This document shows, piece by piece, positions 17,194 through 29,120 of a stretch of DNA of 64,000 nt (within the stretch, counting starts at the first letter, position 1; every line of letters starts with the position of its first letter). The stretch spans positions 2,297,001 through 2,361,000 of the forward strand of contig NZ_CP091799.1 of the NCBI RefSeq assembly GCF_022024235.1. The letters run 5' to 3'. Source of the stretch: Segatella baroniae B14. GTDB lineage: Bacteria; Bacteroidota; Bacteroidia; Bacteroidales; Bacteroidaceae. The notes below the pieces were generated by a model, which saw only the letters and a program-made list of their open reading frames with translations, ran no database searches and was not told the origin of the DNA. The translations under genes were made by a program, and so were the position numbers.

Positions 17194-17757
17194 ATGACGA
17201 ATTCTACTATTATTGACAAAGATCAGCGGGCTTTAGAATTACTACAAGCCTATCAAGAAGGAAACGCTTCTGCTTTTTCTGACTTGTATGATATGTATAT
17301 TCAGTTAATGCTGAACTACGGGTGTTGCCTAACATCAGATGTAGAGTTAGTGAAAGACTGTATACAAGATGTTTTTATTCGTTTACTCGATAAACGCCAA
17401 TCTCCTGCTGTTAAGCGTTTAAGTTCTTATTTAGTAATATCTTTGCGTAACCGTCTGGTAGATGAGTTTCGTAAAGTGTCTTATAATGCATCTGTAGACT
17501 TGGATTGTGCGGATAAAAGAAAGTCGGTAGTTGATGTAGAAACCGATTATCTTGAAGAGGAAAAATCATTACATCAAAAGAATAAAGTGGCTTATTTGAT
17601 GGAGGCATTGACTCCACGTCAGCGTGAGGCTTTGCAACTTTATTATCTTGATGAGAAAAAGTATGATGAAATTTGCCAAATCATGAATATGAATTATCAT
17701 TCTGTGCGTAATCTTGTGCATAGAGGCATGTTGAAATTACGTGCTGCAGCCTTGTAA
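17194..17757 (+). CDS. ECF-type (FecI/RpoE-like) RNA polymerase sigma factor
   Basis: This 187-residue sigma-70-family factor would direct RNA polymerase to a specific promoter set. Region 2 spans about 25-95 (FSDLYDMYIQLMLNYGC, VKDCIQDVFIRLL, SYLVISLRNRLVDEFRK). Region 4 spans about 125-180 (LMEALTPRQREALQLYYLDE, then a helix-turn-helix ending YHSVRNLVHRGMLKLR). In Bacteroidetes such genes normally pair with a FecR-like anti-sigma factor with a membrane span; none follows here. Instead a DUF5703 glycosidase-like gene starts 50 bp downstream, so control of pectin-locus genes is a fair inference. Confidence 0.95.
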   Translation: MTNSTIIDKDQRALELLQAYQEGNASAFSDLYDMYIQLMLNYGCCLTSDVELVKDCIQDVFIRLLDKRQSPAVKRLSSYLVISLRNRLVDEFRKVSYNASVDLDCADKRKSVVDVETDYLEEEKSLHQKNKVAYLMEALTPRQREALQLYYLDEKKYDEICQIMNMNYHSVRNLVHRGMLKLRAAAL

Positions 17758-17807
17758 TAGATCAGGTTGTTATCATAGAATGGTAAGTTTGACAAGAATA
17801 ATGTGAA

Positions 17808-20081
17808 ATGAAGAAACTTTTTTTCTTGGTATACCTGATAGGTTGTAGCTTGTTGGGATATGCTCTTCCTGCTGACTTCGTATGGCATAAGCCAAGTTTG
17901 AATTCGTCTGAGTCTATGCCTGTAGGCGGAGGCTGTATTGGTATGAATGTATGGGTGGAAAATGGTGATTTGCTGTTTTATGTAAATCGTAGTGGACATT
18001 TTGACGAGAATAATACCTTATTGAAAGTTGGTCGTTTCCGTATTCAGCTGCCTCATAAATTTCAATCGAATGCTTCTTTTACCCAGCGTCTTGTATTAAA
18101 AGATGGCTATATGGTGGTGGATGATGGTAGCCAGCGTGTTACCCTATGGGTAGATGTCTTCAAACCGGTAATTCATGTTGAAGTACAGTTGGAGCAAAAA
18201 GGTAGTGTTACCTGTAACTTTGAAAGTTGGCGCCATCATGACCGTGCTATCGGTAAGGGTGAGTGCTTCCAGTCTTCTTATAAATTCAGAGTTCCTAAAG
18301 GGTGTATGACCCATCAAGATCAGTTTGAGGTTAAACCGAGTGAACTCACTTTCTATCATCAAAATCCAGATAGTACCGTTTTTGATGCAACTGCTGTTCA
18401 GCAGAAGCTCAATGCTTATATACCGCAAATGTATAATCCGTTAGGCCGCTTGATATTTGGTGGAAAACTGTCTGCTCCTCAGTTTACTTTTCAAGGTACT
18501 TATCAAGGTGTATATCAGCAAGTAGATTATCAGGGATGGCGCTATACTGCCAAGCAAGCGCTTCGCCAGTATTCCTTGGATATTGTGCTGGCAGATGTGC
18601 AGGGTACGGTAGCACAGTGGAAGGCTAAGGTGCAGCAAACGAGCAAAAGCATTCAAGCCAAACAAGACTTTAAGAATACCATTAAATGGTGGAATGCCTG
18701 GTGGAATCGCAGTTGCATAGAAGGTCAAGGCAAGGCCGAAGAAATCACTCGCAACTATACGCTGTTTCGCTATATGTTAGGCTGTAATGCCCATGGACAA
18801 TGGCCTACAAAATTTAATGGAGGTCTGTTTACCTTTGAACCACATTATGTAGATGCTAAATCGACTTATACCCCTGATTATCGTCGATGGGGAGGTGGTA
18901 CGCATACAGCCCAAAATCAGCGATTGGTATATTGGCCCATGTTGAAGAGTGGCGATTATGATGCCCTGAAGAGTCAACTCGATTTTTATGTTCGTATCCT
19001 TAAGAATGCAGAATTGCGTAGTCAGGTATACTGGAATCATGAAGGAGCTGCTTTCACCGAACAAATCGAGAATTTCGGATTACCAGAGCATGATGAATAC
19101 GGCTTGAAGCGTCCCGTAGATTTCGATCCAGGTATGGAGTACAATGCGTGGTTGGAATATACTTGGGATACGGTGTTAGAGTTCTGTCAGATGGCTCTCG
19201 AAGCAGAAAGCTATGGCGGTATGGATATTTCTGCTTATATCCCATGGATTAAATCATCTCTCGTTTTCTTTGACCAGCATTATCGTTATATAGCCAAGAA
19301 ACTTGGTAATAAACAAGTTGATCAGAACGGTAAACTGATTATCTATCCAGGTTCGGGTGGTGAAACCTTTAAGATGGCTTATAATCCTTCGTCTACGGTA
19401 GCAGGATTAAAAGTAGTAACCCAAAGTCTTTTGAGTTATCTGCAGCTACATCATGCAGATTCTACAGAAATAAAAAAATATCAGGCATATTTGAAGCAAT
19501 GGCCCGATATATCTTATCGTGAAGTAGATGGGCATCAGGTTATCGCACCTGCACAGGTGTGGGCCCGAGTGAACAATGTAGAACCAACGATGCTTTATCC
19601 TGTATATCCTTGGCGTCTTTTTGGAGTTGGCAAGGATAGTCTTGATATTGCTATTAATACTTGGAAATATGATCCGTATGTCAAGAAGTTTAAAGGTATT
19701 GTGAGTTGGGAGCAAGCCAATATATGGGCAGCAGACTTAGGACTTACAGAGGATGCTGCTTATTGGAATACCGAGAAAATGAAAAACGGACCTTATCGTT
19801 TTCCTGCTTTCTGGGGCCCTGGTCATGACTGGACACCCGACCATAACTGGGGAGGAAGTGGTATGATCGGTATGCAAGAAATGCTATTGCAAGAAAGTGG
19901 CGACAAAATATATATATTCCCAGCTTGGCCTCAGGATTGGAATGTACACTTTAAACTACATGGTTCAAAGCAGACAACAGTAGAAGCTACTTTGAACCAA
20001 GGAAAAATTGTAGAATTGAAAGTGTATCCGAAGTCAAGAGAAAAGGATATTATTGTCCCCCCAACCTTTCAAAGAAAGTAA
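17808..20081 (+). CDS. DUF5703-domain, glycosidase-like secreted protein
   Basis: This is a 757-residue exported protein with a signal peptide ending YALPAD. Its N-terminal part (about 20-270) is the beta-sandwich I associate with DUF5703 (WHKPSLNSSESMPVGGGCIG). The rest has features of an (alpha/alpha)6 barrel glycosidase: NWWNAWWNRSC-like aromatic clusters, FNGGLFTFEPHYVDAK, YWNHEGAAFTEQIENFG and LEYTWDTVLEFCQMALEAE. Relatives include GH95- or rhamnosidase-like proteins; no activity can be assigned from sequence. It is 50 bp after the ECF sigma gene. Its last 32 bases overlap the 3' end of the convergent esterase gene, with no terminator between them. Confidence 0.85.
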   Translation: MKKLFFLVYLIGCSLLGYALPADFVWHKPSLNSSESMPVGGGCIGMNVWVENGDLLFYVNRSGHFDENNTLLKVGRFRIQLPHKFQSNASFTQRLVLKDGYMVVDDGSQRVTLWVDVFKPVIHVEVQLEQKGSVTCNFESWRHHDRAIGKGECFQSSYKFRVPKGCMTHQDQFEVKPSELTFYHQNPDSTVFDATAVQQKLNAYIPQMYNPLGRLIFGGKLSAPQFTFQGTYQGVYQQVDYQGWRYTAKQALRQYSLDIVLADVQGTVAQWKAKVQQTSKSIQAKQDFKNTIKWWNAWWNRSCIEGQGKAEEITRNYTLFRYMLGCNAHGQWPTKFNGGLFTFEPHYVDAKSTYTPDYRRWGGGTHTAQNQRLVYWPMLKSGDYDALKSQLDFYVRILKNAELRSQVYWNHEGAAFTEQIENFGLPEHDEYGLKRPVDFDPGMEYNAWLEYTWDTVLEFCQMALEAESYGGMDISAYIPWIKSSLVFFDQHYRYIAKKLGNKQVDQNGKLIIYPGSGGETFKMAYNPSSTVAGLKVVTQSLLSYLQLHHADSTEIKKYQAYLKQWPDISYREVDGHQVIAPAQVWARVNNVEPTMLYPVYPWRLFGVGKDSLDIAINTWKYDPYVKKFKGIVSWEQANIWAADLGLTEDAAYWNTEKMKNGPYRFPAFWGPGHDWTPDHNWGGSGMIGMQEMLLQESGDKIYIFPAWPQDWNVHFKLHGSKQTTVEATLNQGKIVELKVYPKSREKDIIVPPTFQRK

Positions 20082-21039
20082 TAATTTCTTCCCAAGTCTT
20101 AAATTCATCGCTACCATACTGAATGTTGGTACCCATGAAATTATCATCGGGTAGCGGATCAATCATATAGTCTCCATACAGCAGATTTTTCTGATTGGTG
20201 AAGATAATATGGTTGAAGGCTGGTGCTGACAAATAGTCTTCTACCCAAGTCTGTACCTTGGTGATATAGTCATGCTGGTTAGTTGGTGCAGAAGCTACAA
20301 TATATACTTGATAGTATTCCAACAACATTTCGTAGGCTTTATGCATGCTTGATGTAGCATTGTCAAAGGCATCGTGCAGGGCATCGTAAGCAATGTATAC
20401 GATAGGTCGCTCCTTACCATTCTGCTTATCGTCTATCCATCGAATCACTGGTATGAGATAATGGTGCACCACTTTATCTATGAGACGATGCTCACCATGA
20501 AACTTAATGGCATGAGGATAATGCTCCAGAAAAAGATCGTAAGTGTGGACAATAGGATCATGATCACCAAAGAGACCATATACATGCTGTTTCTCTTCTT
20601 CGTTGATTCCCTCGAAACAATGTTCGGTAATATCCTTGTACTCCTTAATCAATCCCTTGGTTACCATGAATTCCTGTACACCGTCTTTTCGCGGATTCTG
20701 AAAAACCTGTTTACCTGTACTGCTCGACATCGTATCGCCCATGCGAAAAGCCGGGTTAGTCAAGATACGATCGTATCCGTAAAGCATTTCGGTAAACATA
20801 CCACCCATAGAAGAACCGATGATAAGATCGGGCTTTTCTGTGTCACAGAGATTTTTAAGCAACTGCATTGCCTCTTCAGGATGAAGCGGTAAATCTTCGG
20901 CAATAACCTGTGCATTCGGCATACAGTCCTGTAGCAATTTGACCGTCCCCGATTGAGCGGATGACATAAAACCATGTACATACATAACCTTTTTGCCTGA
21001 CATGAGATCAGGATATTGCTTGATATAAGGATTTTCCAT
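20050..21039 (-). CDS. YqiA-like alpha/beta-hydrolase fused to a degenerate deoxyribonucleotidase-type HAD domain
   Basis: The start is set at the ATG at 21039 (329 residues; the ATG at 21054 is also possible). Longer reading to 21102 is rejected because a TTTG-N20-TATATTTG promoter lies at 21072-21103. Residues 1-205 form a compact esterase: VMYVHGFMSSAQSGT, then GSSMGG with nucleophile Ser77, as in the YqiA/UPF0227 family. Residues 211-329 match 5'(3')-deoxyribonucleotidases of the NT5C type (VYIVASAPTN, NQKNLLYGDYMIDP). The motif I position that should read DxD is A217-Y-D219, so the HAD nucleophile appears lost and this half is probably non-catalytic. It is cytosolic. The 3' end overlaps the convergent DUF5703 gene by 32 bp. 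Confidence 0.85.
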   Translation of the reverse strand: MENPYIKQYPDLMSGKKVMYVHGFMSSAQSGTVKLLQDCMPNAQVIAEDLPLHPEEAMQLLKNLCDTEKPDLIIGSSMGGMFTEMLYGYDRILTNPAFRMGDTMSSSTGKQVFQNPRKDGVQEFMVTKGLIKEYKDITEHCFEGINEEEKQHVYGLFGDHDPIVHTYDLFLEHYPHAIKFHGEHRLIDKVVHHYLIPVIRWIDDKQNGKERPIVYIAYDALHDAFDNATSSMHKAYEMLLEYYQVYIVASAPTNQHDYITKVQTWVEDYLSAPAFNHIIFTNQKNLLYGDYMIDPLPDDNFMGTNIQYGSDEFKTWEEIITFFERLGGQ

Positions 21040-21071
21040 TTTGTGTAATATCATTAAAACTGTTGATATTG

Positions 21072-21103
21072 CAAATATAACCAATACCATCATTATGACC
21101 AAA
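21072..21103 (-). promoter_or_regulatory. Bacteroidetes promoter of the esterase-HAD gene
   Basis: Read leftward, TTTG (21103-21100), a 20-bp spacer and TATATTTG (21079-21072) give a near-perfect Bacteroidetes -33/-7 pair. Transcription would begin about 21064, leaving a leader of only about 10-25 nt before the ATGs at 21054 and 21039. Confidence 0.75.
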
Positions 21104-21172
21104 CTTCAATCTTTAAAATAATAAAAATAGTAAAAAGTACACTTTACACAGATTACTTCACAAAAAAATAAT

Positions 21173-21180
21173 TATCTTTG
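21173..21180 (+). promoter_or_regulatory. -7 promoter element for the GH2 gene
   Basis: TATCTTTG matches TAnnTTTG and lies 33 bp before the GH2 start codon, so this gene has its own promoter, divergent from the esterase. Confidence 0.65.
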
Positions 21181-21198
21181 TAAAAATCTAATAACTAA

Positions 21199-24408
<3,210 letters not shown>

Positions 24409-24414
24409 TAAAAA

Positions 24415-24470
24415 GAAAAAAAGAGGGGATATTATCCACTTCATAGCGTATAATGTCCACCTCTTTTTTT
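24415..24470 (+). terminator. Terminator after GH2
   Basis: AAAAAGAGG with GGATATTAT pairs imperfectly with TATAATGTCC and CCTCTTTTTTT across a ~10-nt loop, and ends in seven T. Confidence 0.75.
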
Positions 24471-24481
24471 GATAAAATCAA

Positions 24482-24489
24482 TAACTTTG
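24482..24489 (+). promoter_or_regulatory. -7 promoter element for the GH51 gene
   Basis: TAACTTTG matches TAnnTTTG and lies 37 bp before the GH51 start codon, directly after the GH2 terminator. Confidence 0.65.
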
Positions 24490-24526
24490 CCTTGCAAATA
24501 ACCTAAAGAATAAATAATTAGTCAAT

Positions 24527-26470
24527 ATGAAAAAACCTAAATTGCTATCAGCATTGCTTCTTGCTGCAATGTCAGCATTGCCAGCAAGTGCTCAGACACA
24601 TCAATTTACTGTACAAGCTAATAAACTTGGTGCGAAAATTCAACCAACAATGTATGGTATCTTCTTTGAGGATATCAACTTTGGCGCAGATGGTGGTCTG
24701 TATGCTGAAATGGTGGAAAACAGAAGTTTTGAATTTCCTGATCGTCTAATGGGGTGGAATACCTTTGGAAATGTTTCCGTTAATGATGTGAAACCAGCTT
24801 TCGAACGTAATCCACATTATGTTACATTATCGAATGCTGGTCATAATCAGAAATTTACAGGTTTGGAAAATCGTGGCTTCTTTGGCATGGGGCTTAAGAA
24901 AGGCATGAAGTATGAGTTCTCTGTTTATGCCCGTCTTAACAATCTTCAAGGTAAAAAAGCTCGTTTTCGTGTAGAGCTGGTAGGTGAAAATAATGTACCA
25001 ATCAGTCGTGATACCATCGTTGTAACTGCCAATAAATGGACTAAATATACAGCCACACTGACTTCAAATAAAACACAGCAGAAAGGTTTAATGCGAATCT
25101 TCCTGATGTCTGGTGATGCCGTCGATTTAGACCATGTATCTTTGTTCCCGGAAGATAACTGGAATGGTATGCGTGCAGACTTGGTAAAAGATCTGGAAGA
25201 TTTACATCCTGGTATCTTCCGTTTCCCTGGTGGATGTATCGTAGAAGGAACAGATTTGGAAACACGTTATCAATGGAAAAACAGTGTAGGTAACGTAGAA
25301 AATCGACCATTGAACGAAAATCGATGGAATTATACATTCCCTCATCGTATGTATCCTAATTATTATCAGACTTATGGTATGGGCTTTTATGAGTACTTCC
25401 TTTTGTCTGAGAAGATTGGTGCTGAGCCATTACCAGTAGTTAGTGTAGGTTTGGCTTGCCAGTATCAGAATAAAGATCAGGATGTAAATGCGCATGTAGC
25501 TCTGAAAGACCTGCAACCGTATATCGATGATGCGCTTGACCTGATAGAATTCTGCAATGGTCCAGTTACGAGTAAATGGGGTAAACTCCGTGCTGATATG
25601 GGGCACCCAAAACCATTTCATCTGAAGCAGATTGGTGTTGGTAATGAGCAGTGGGGTGAGATGTATCCAGTTCGCCTGGCAGAGTTCGTCAAGCAGATTC
25701 GTGCAAAATATCCAAATATCAAGATTTGTGGTTCAAGTGGTCCTTCTGCTGATGGCGATAAGTTTGATTATGGATGGAAAGAAATGCGTAAATTAGGGGT
25801 TGACTTGGTTGACGAACATTATTATATGTCGCCAGACTGGTTCTTCAAGAATGCAGGTCGTTATGATAATTACGACCGTAAGGGTCCTAAAGTCTTTGCA
25901 GGAGAATATGCAGCTCATGCTAAGGGTGATCCGAACTCATGGGAGGCTGCTCTTTCTGAAGCAGCTTTCATGACGGGTTTGGAACGTAATGCAGATGTTG
26001 TTTATCAGGCTACCTATGCTCCTTTGTTCGCTCATGTAGAGGGATGGCAGTGGCGTCCAGATTTGATCTGGTTTGATAATTTAAATTCTGTACGCAGTGC
26101 TAACTGGTATGTACAGATGCTCTACGGTACGAATCGAGGTACTCATGTATTGAAACTAACAGAAAATGATCAAGTCGTCAAAGGTGAGGATGGTCTCTAT
26201 GCTTCAGCAGTATATGATGCTCCAACTAAGAATTACATCGTAAAGATTGCGAATGCTGTCGGTGAGGATAAGACTATAGCTTTAAATCTGAAGGGAGCTA
26301 AGAATGTGAAGAGTGCGAAGGTCATTACTTTACATGCCAATGATCTGCATGCTGAGAATACCTTGAAAAATAAGGATGCTGTGAAGCCAGTGGAATCTTC
26401 ACTTGATGTTTCAGACAATGTGGTTAATATAACCATTCCAGCTAAGTCTTTTGTTGTATATCGTTTCTAA
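24527..26470 (+). CDS. GH51 alpha-L-arabinofuranosidase, exported
   Basis: This 647-residue enzyme should remove terminal alpha-L-arabinofuranose from arabinan or arabinogalactan side chains. The signal peptide ends PASAQ (23). An N-terminal strand motif MYGIFFEDINFGADGG leads into a CBM4/9-like insertion (about 75-200), then the TIM barrel, with FRFPGGCIVEGTD as the GH51 landmark. The acid/base is Glu374 in GVGNEQWGE and the nucleophile Glu460 in FAGEYAAHA. A C-terminal beta-sandwich ends the protein. It stands alone with its own promoter. It probably acts after SusCD-mediated import or in the periplasm, together with the GH2 enzyme (inference). Confidence 0.96.
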   Translation: MKKPKLLSALLLAAMSALPASAQTHQFTVQANKLGAKIQPTMYGIFFEDINFGADGGLYAEMVENRSFEFPDRLMGWNTFGNVSVNDVKPAFERNPHYVTLSNAGHNQKFTGLENRGFFGMGLKKGMKYEFSVYARLNNLQGKKARFRVELVGENNVPISRDTIVVTANKWTKYTATLTSNKTQQKGLMRIFLMSGDAVDLDHVSLFPEDNWNGMRADLVKDLEDLHPGIFRFPGGCIVEGTDLETRYQWKNSVGNVENRPLNENRWNYTFPHRMYPNYYQTYGMGFYEYFLLSEKIGAEPLPVVSVGLACQYQNKDQDVNAHVALKDLQPYIDDALDLIEFCNGPVTSKWGKLRADMGHPKPFHLKQIGVGNEQWGEMYPVRLAEFVKQIRAKYPNIKICGSSGPSADGDKFDYGWKEMRKLGVDLVDEHYYMSPDWFFKNAGRYDNYDRKGPKVFAGEYAAHAKGDPNSWEAALSEAAFMTGLERNADVVYQATYAPLFAHVEGWQWRPDLIWFDNLNSVRSANWYVQMLYGTNRGTHVLKLTENDQVVKGEDGLYASAVYDAPTKNYIVKIANAVGEDKTIALNLKGAKNVKSAKVITLHANDLHAENTLKNKDAVKPVESSLDVSDNVVNITIPAKSFVVYRF

Positions 26471-26495
26471 ATCAAGTTATATAAAACCATAATTT

Positions 26496-26531
26496 GGGGA
26501 GTCCTTCTGCAGATAGAAGGTTCCCCTTTTT
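26496..26531 (+). terminator. Terminator after GH51
   Basis: GGGGA-CCTTCT pairs with AGAAGG-TTCCCC across a short loop (one internal bulge), followed by five T. Confidence 0.85.
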
Positions 26532-26542
26532 CATATATACGG

Positions 26543-26577
26543 AAAAAGGTTCAGTAGACTATTCTGCTGAACCTTTT
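26543..26577 (-). terminator. Terminator of the first GSIII gene
   Basis: A perfect 11-bp stem (26544-26554 with 26567-26577) reads AAAAGGTTCAG. Leftward it ends in a T run, so it terminates glnN copy 1; rightward it could back up the GH51 terminator. Confidence 0.85.
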
Positions 26578-26599
26578 GGTATAATACTTTTCAAATAAA

Positions 26600-28789
26600 T
26601 TAGTCGAGGAATAACATTTCACGATATTTAGGAAGTGTCCAAAGCTCATCTGAAACTATGAGCTCGAGTTTGTCAATCTCATAACGGATTTCTTCCATCT
26701 TTGGTGCTATTGTGTCGTGGTAAGCAATGGCTTTCTCACGTTCACTTTCAATCTTGTTAGCCACCTTTCGAGCATTGACCAATTCCTCTACGAAGGTTTC
26801 GATCTTCTCTGTACGTTCAGCAATCTCCTTAATAATCTTGATATTACGAGAGGTAAGTTTTTCACCTTCTTCTCTACCAAAGATTTCCATCATGCTCTGT
26901 ACGTTTTTAGCCAACTGACTTTGATAGTGTGTAGCTACAGGAATGATATGGTTCATGGCAATATCGCCCATGGTACGAGCCTCAATTTGAATCTTCTTGG
27001 TATAAGTTTCCCATTTCACCTCATTACGAGCCTCGAGCTCATTTCTGTGAAGTACATTGAAGTCTTCGAACATCTTAACGCTGTCTTCGTGCAAATAGTT
27101 ATCGAAGCATAGAGGGCAAGATGATTCACAGTCGAGACCACGCTTTTTAGCTTCTTCCTTCCATTCATCGCTGTAACCATTACCATCGAAACGAATTGGT
27201 TTGCTCGTCTTGATATCCTCACGGAGAACATCGATAATAGCAGCTTTCTTGTCAGCACCTTTCGCAATAAGTGCATCGACACGTGTTTTGAAGTTAGTGA
27301 GAGCTTCGGCCATTGCCGTATTTAATACAATCATAGAAGCAGCACAGTTAGCCTCAGAACCTACAGCACGGAATTCAAAACGGTTACCAGTGAAGGCAAA
27401 AGGAGATGTACGGTTACGGTCGGTATTATCAATGAACAATTCAGGAATTTCAGGAATATCCAACTGAACACCTTTCTTGTCGGCCACATCAAATAAGGCT
27501 TTCTTATCAGCCTTCTCTACATGGTCAAGAAGTTCAGTCAACTGCTTACCGAGGAAAGAAGAAATAATAGCAGGTGGAGCTTCGTTTGCACCCAAACGGT
27601 GAGAGTTAGAAGCACTCATAGCAGAAGCCTTAAGCAAACCATTATGCTTGTAAACGGCCATCAATGTTTCGACAATGAAAACAACGAAACGAAGATTCTC
27701 TTCTGGAGTAGAACCACTTTTATAGAGGAGAATACCATTATCAGTGGTTAAACTCCAGTTGTTATGCTTACCGCTACCATTGATGCCCTCAAAAGGTTTT
27801 TCATGGAGCAAAACATGAAGCCCATGTTTATGAGCCACTTTTTTCATGAGCCCCATGAGAAGCATATTATGGTCGATAGCCAAGTTACATTCTTCGAAAA
27901 TAGGAGCCAACTCAAACTGGCCAGGAGCAACCTCGTTGTGGCGAGTCTTGCAAGGAATACCCAATTCAAGAGAGCGGATTTCCAATTCTTTCATAAAGGC
28001 CTGAACTCGCTCTGGGATTGTACCAAAATAATGGTCGTCCATCTGCTGGTTTTTAGCAGAATCATGTCCCATCAGCGTTCTACCTGTAAGAATCAGGTCA
28101 GGACGAGCAGAATACAAGGCAGAATCAATGAGAAAATATTCTTGTTCCCATCCTAAATTAGCATGTACACTCTTGATAGATGGATCAAAATAGTGACAAA
28201 CATCAGTAGCTGCAACATTAACAGCGTGGAGAGCGCGAAGCAATGGAGACTTATAGTCGAGTGCTTCACCAGTATACGAAATGAAGATAGTAGGGATACA
28301 AAGTGTATCGTCAATGATAAAGACAGGAGATGTAGGATCCCAAGCAGAATAACCACGTGCTTCAAATGTATTACGGATACCACCGTTAGGGAAAGAAGAA
28401 GCGTCAGGTTCCTGCTGAACAAGTAGTTTTCCTGAAAATTCTTCAATCATACCGCCTTTTCCATCATGTTCTACGAAAGCATCATGCTTTTCGGCAGTAC
28501 CTTCGGTTAAAGGCTGGAACCAGTGCGTATAGTGTGTTACACCATTTTCTATAGCCCACTGTCGCATACCTTCTGCTACAGCATTGGCAATGCTACGGTC
28601 TAATCGAGCACCATTATCCATTACATCGACCAGTTTGGCGTAAATGTCTGAAGGCAGATACTTGTACATTTTCTGTCGGTTGAAAACATACTTACCAAAG
28701 TACTCAGAAGGTCTCTCAATAGGGACTCTTACATCGACTGGCCTTTTCTTAGCGGCTTCGGCTACAGCCTCAAATCTTAAGTTTGCCAT
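26600..28789 (-). CDS. glnN: Glutamine synthetase type III, copy 1
   Basis: This 729-residue enzyme makes glutamine from glutamate, ammonium and ATP in the cytosol. Its length and start (LRFEAVAEAAKKRP, RPSEYFGKYVFNRQKMYKYL) are those of the large GSIII form typical of Bacteroidetes. Active-site segments include WFQPLTEGTAEKHDAFVE, GWEQEYFLID, NEVAPGQFELAPIFEE, EGINGSGKHNNWSL and NRTSPFAFTGNRFEFRAVGS. The C-terminal ~130 residues are a helical GSIII-specific extension ending SDELWTLPKYREM. It stands alone, with a promoter-like element upstream and a terminator downstream. A closely related paralogue of identical length lies at 42856-45045, in the ammonium-uptake cluster. Confidence 0.97.
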   Translation of the reverse strand: MANLRFEAVAEAAKKRPVDVRVPIERPSEYFGKYVFNRQKMYKYLPSDIYAKLVDVMDNGARLDRSIANAVAEGMRQWAIENGVTHYTHWFQPLTEGTAEKHDAFVEHDGKGGMIEEFSGKLLVQQEPDASSFPNGGIRNTFEARGYSAWDPTSPVFIIDDTLCIPTIFISYTGEALDYKSPLLRALHAVNVAATDVCHYFDPSIKSVHANLGWEQEYFLIDSALYSARPDLILTGRTLMGHDSAKNQQMDDHYFGTIPERVQAFMKELEIRSLELGIPCKTRHNEVAPGQFELAPIFEECNLAIDHNMLLMGLMKKVAHKHGLHVLLHEKPFEGINGSGKHNNWSLTTDNGILLYKSGSTPEENLRFVVFIVETLMAVYKHNGLLKASAMSASNSHRLGANEAPPAIISSFLGKQLTELLDHVEKADKKALFDVADKKGVQLDIPEIPELFIDNTDRNRTSPFAFTGNRFEFRAVGSEANCAASMIVLNTAMAEALTNFKTRVDALIAKGADKKAAIIDVLREDIKTSKPIRFDGNGYSDEWKEEAKKRGLDCESSCPLCFDNYLHEDSVKMFEDFNVLHRNELEARNEVKWETYTKKIQIEARTMGDIAMNHIIPVATHYQSQLAKNVQSMMEIFGREEGEKLTSRNIKIIKEIAERTEKIETFVEELVNARKVANKIESEREKAIAYHDTIAPKMEEIRYEIDKLELIVSDELWTLPKYREMLFLD

Positions 28790-28847
28790 TTTTGCTTTTA
28801 TATGTTGTTTAGTTTGCTATTATTTTCTTTAAGCCTCATTTTGTGTG

Positions 28848-28855
28848 CAAAAGTA
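28848..28855 (-). promoter_or_regulatory. -7 element for glnN copy 1
   Basis: Read leftward, TACTTTTG matches TAnnTTTG about 58 bp before the start at 28789. The space 28790-29120 between the divergent glnN and acyltransferase genes is otherwise AT-rich; a further TATATTTG (around 28931-28938) faces right and might be an additional promoter. I see no hairpin or ORF in it. Confidence 0.55.
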
Positions 28856-29104
28856 ATGAAAAATGTTATAAAACGTACGGCTTTTGTAGGAAAAATCTAG
28901 TTATGACTTGCTCTTTTTATTTGATATCGTTATATTTGTGTACATTTTGTCAATTTTAGCAGTAAACATATGAAATCAGGTGGACTAATTGAGAATTTCC
29001 GCCTCATTAATTTCTGTAACAGTTATGATATTAATATACTTAAAAATTCTTAATAAGACCAATAATTAAGAGTTTTAGAATATTGTGATTTCAATTATAT
29101 TACG

Positions 29105-29112
29105 TAATTTTG
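29105..29112 (+). promoter_or_regulatory. -7 promoter element of the lipid biosynthetic operon
   Basis: TAATTTTG in the context TACGTAATTTTGCA is the same 14-bp context as at the ECF sigma promoter (17149-17162). It lies 8 bp before the ATG at 29121, which implies a leader of only a few nucleotides. Confidence 0.6.
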
Positions 29113-29120
29113 CACCCAAT

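Noticed and set aside
20374..20892. 172-codon rightward open frame
   Set aside because: Opposite the esterase-HAD gene, whose catalytic motifs show which strand is coding.
21040..21102. Hydrophobic N-terminal segment on the esterase-HAD protein
   Set aside because: These codons coincide with a TTTG-N20-TATATTTG promoter, so they are probably not transcribed and the protein is cytosolic.
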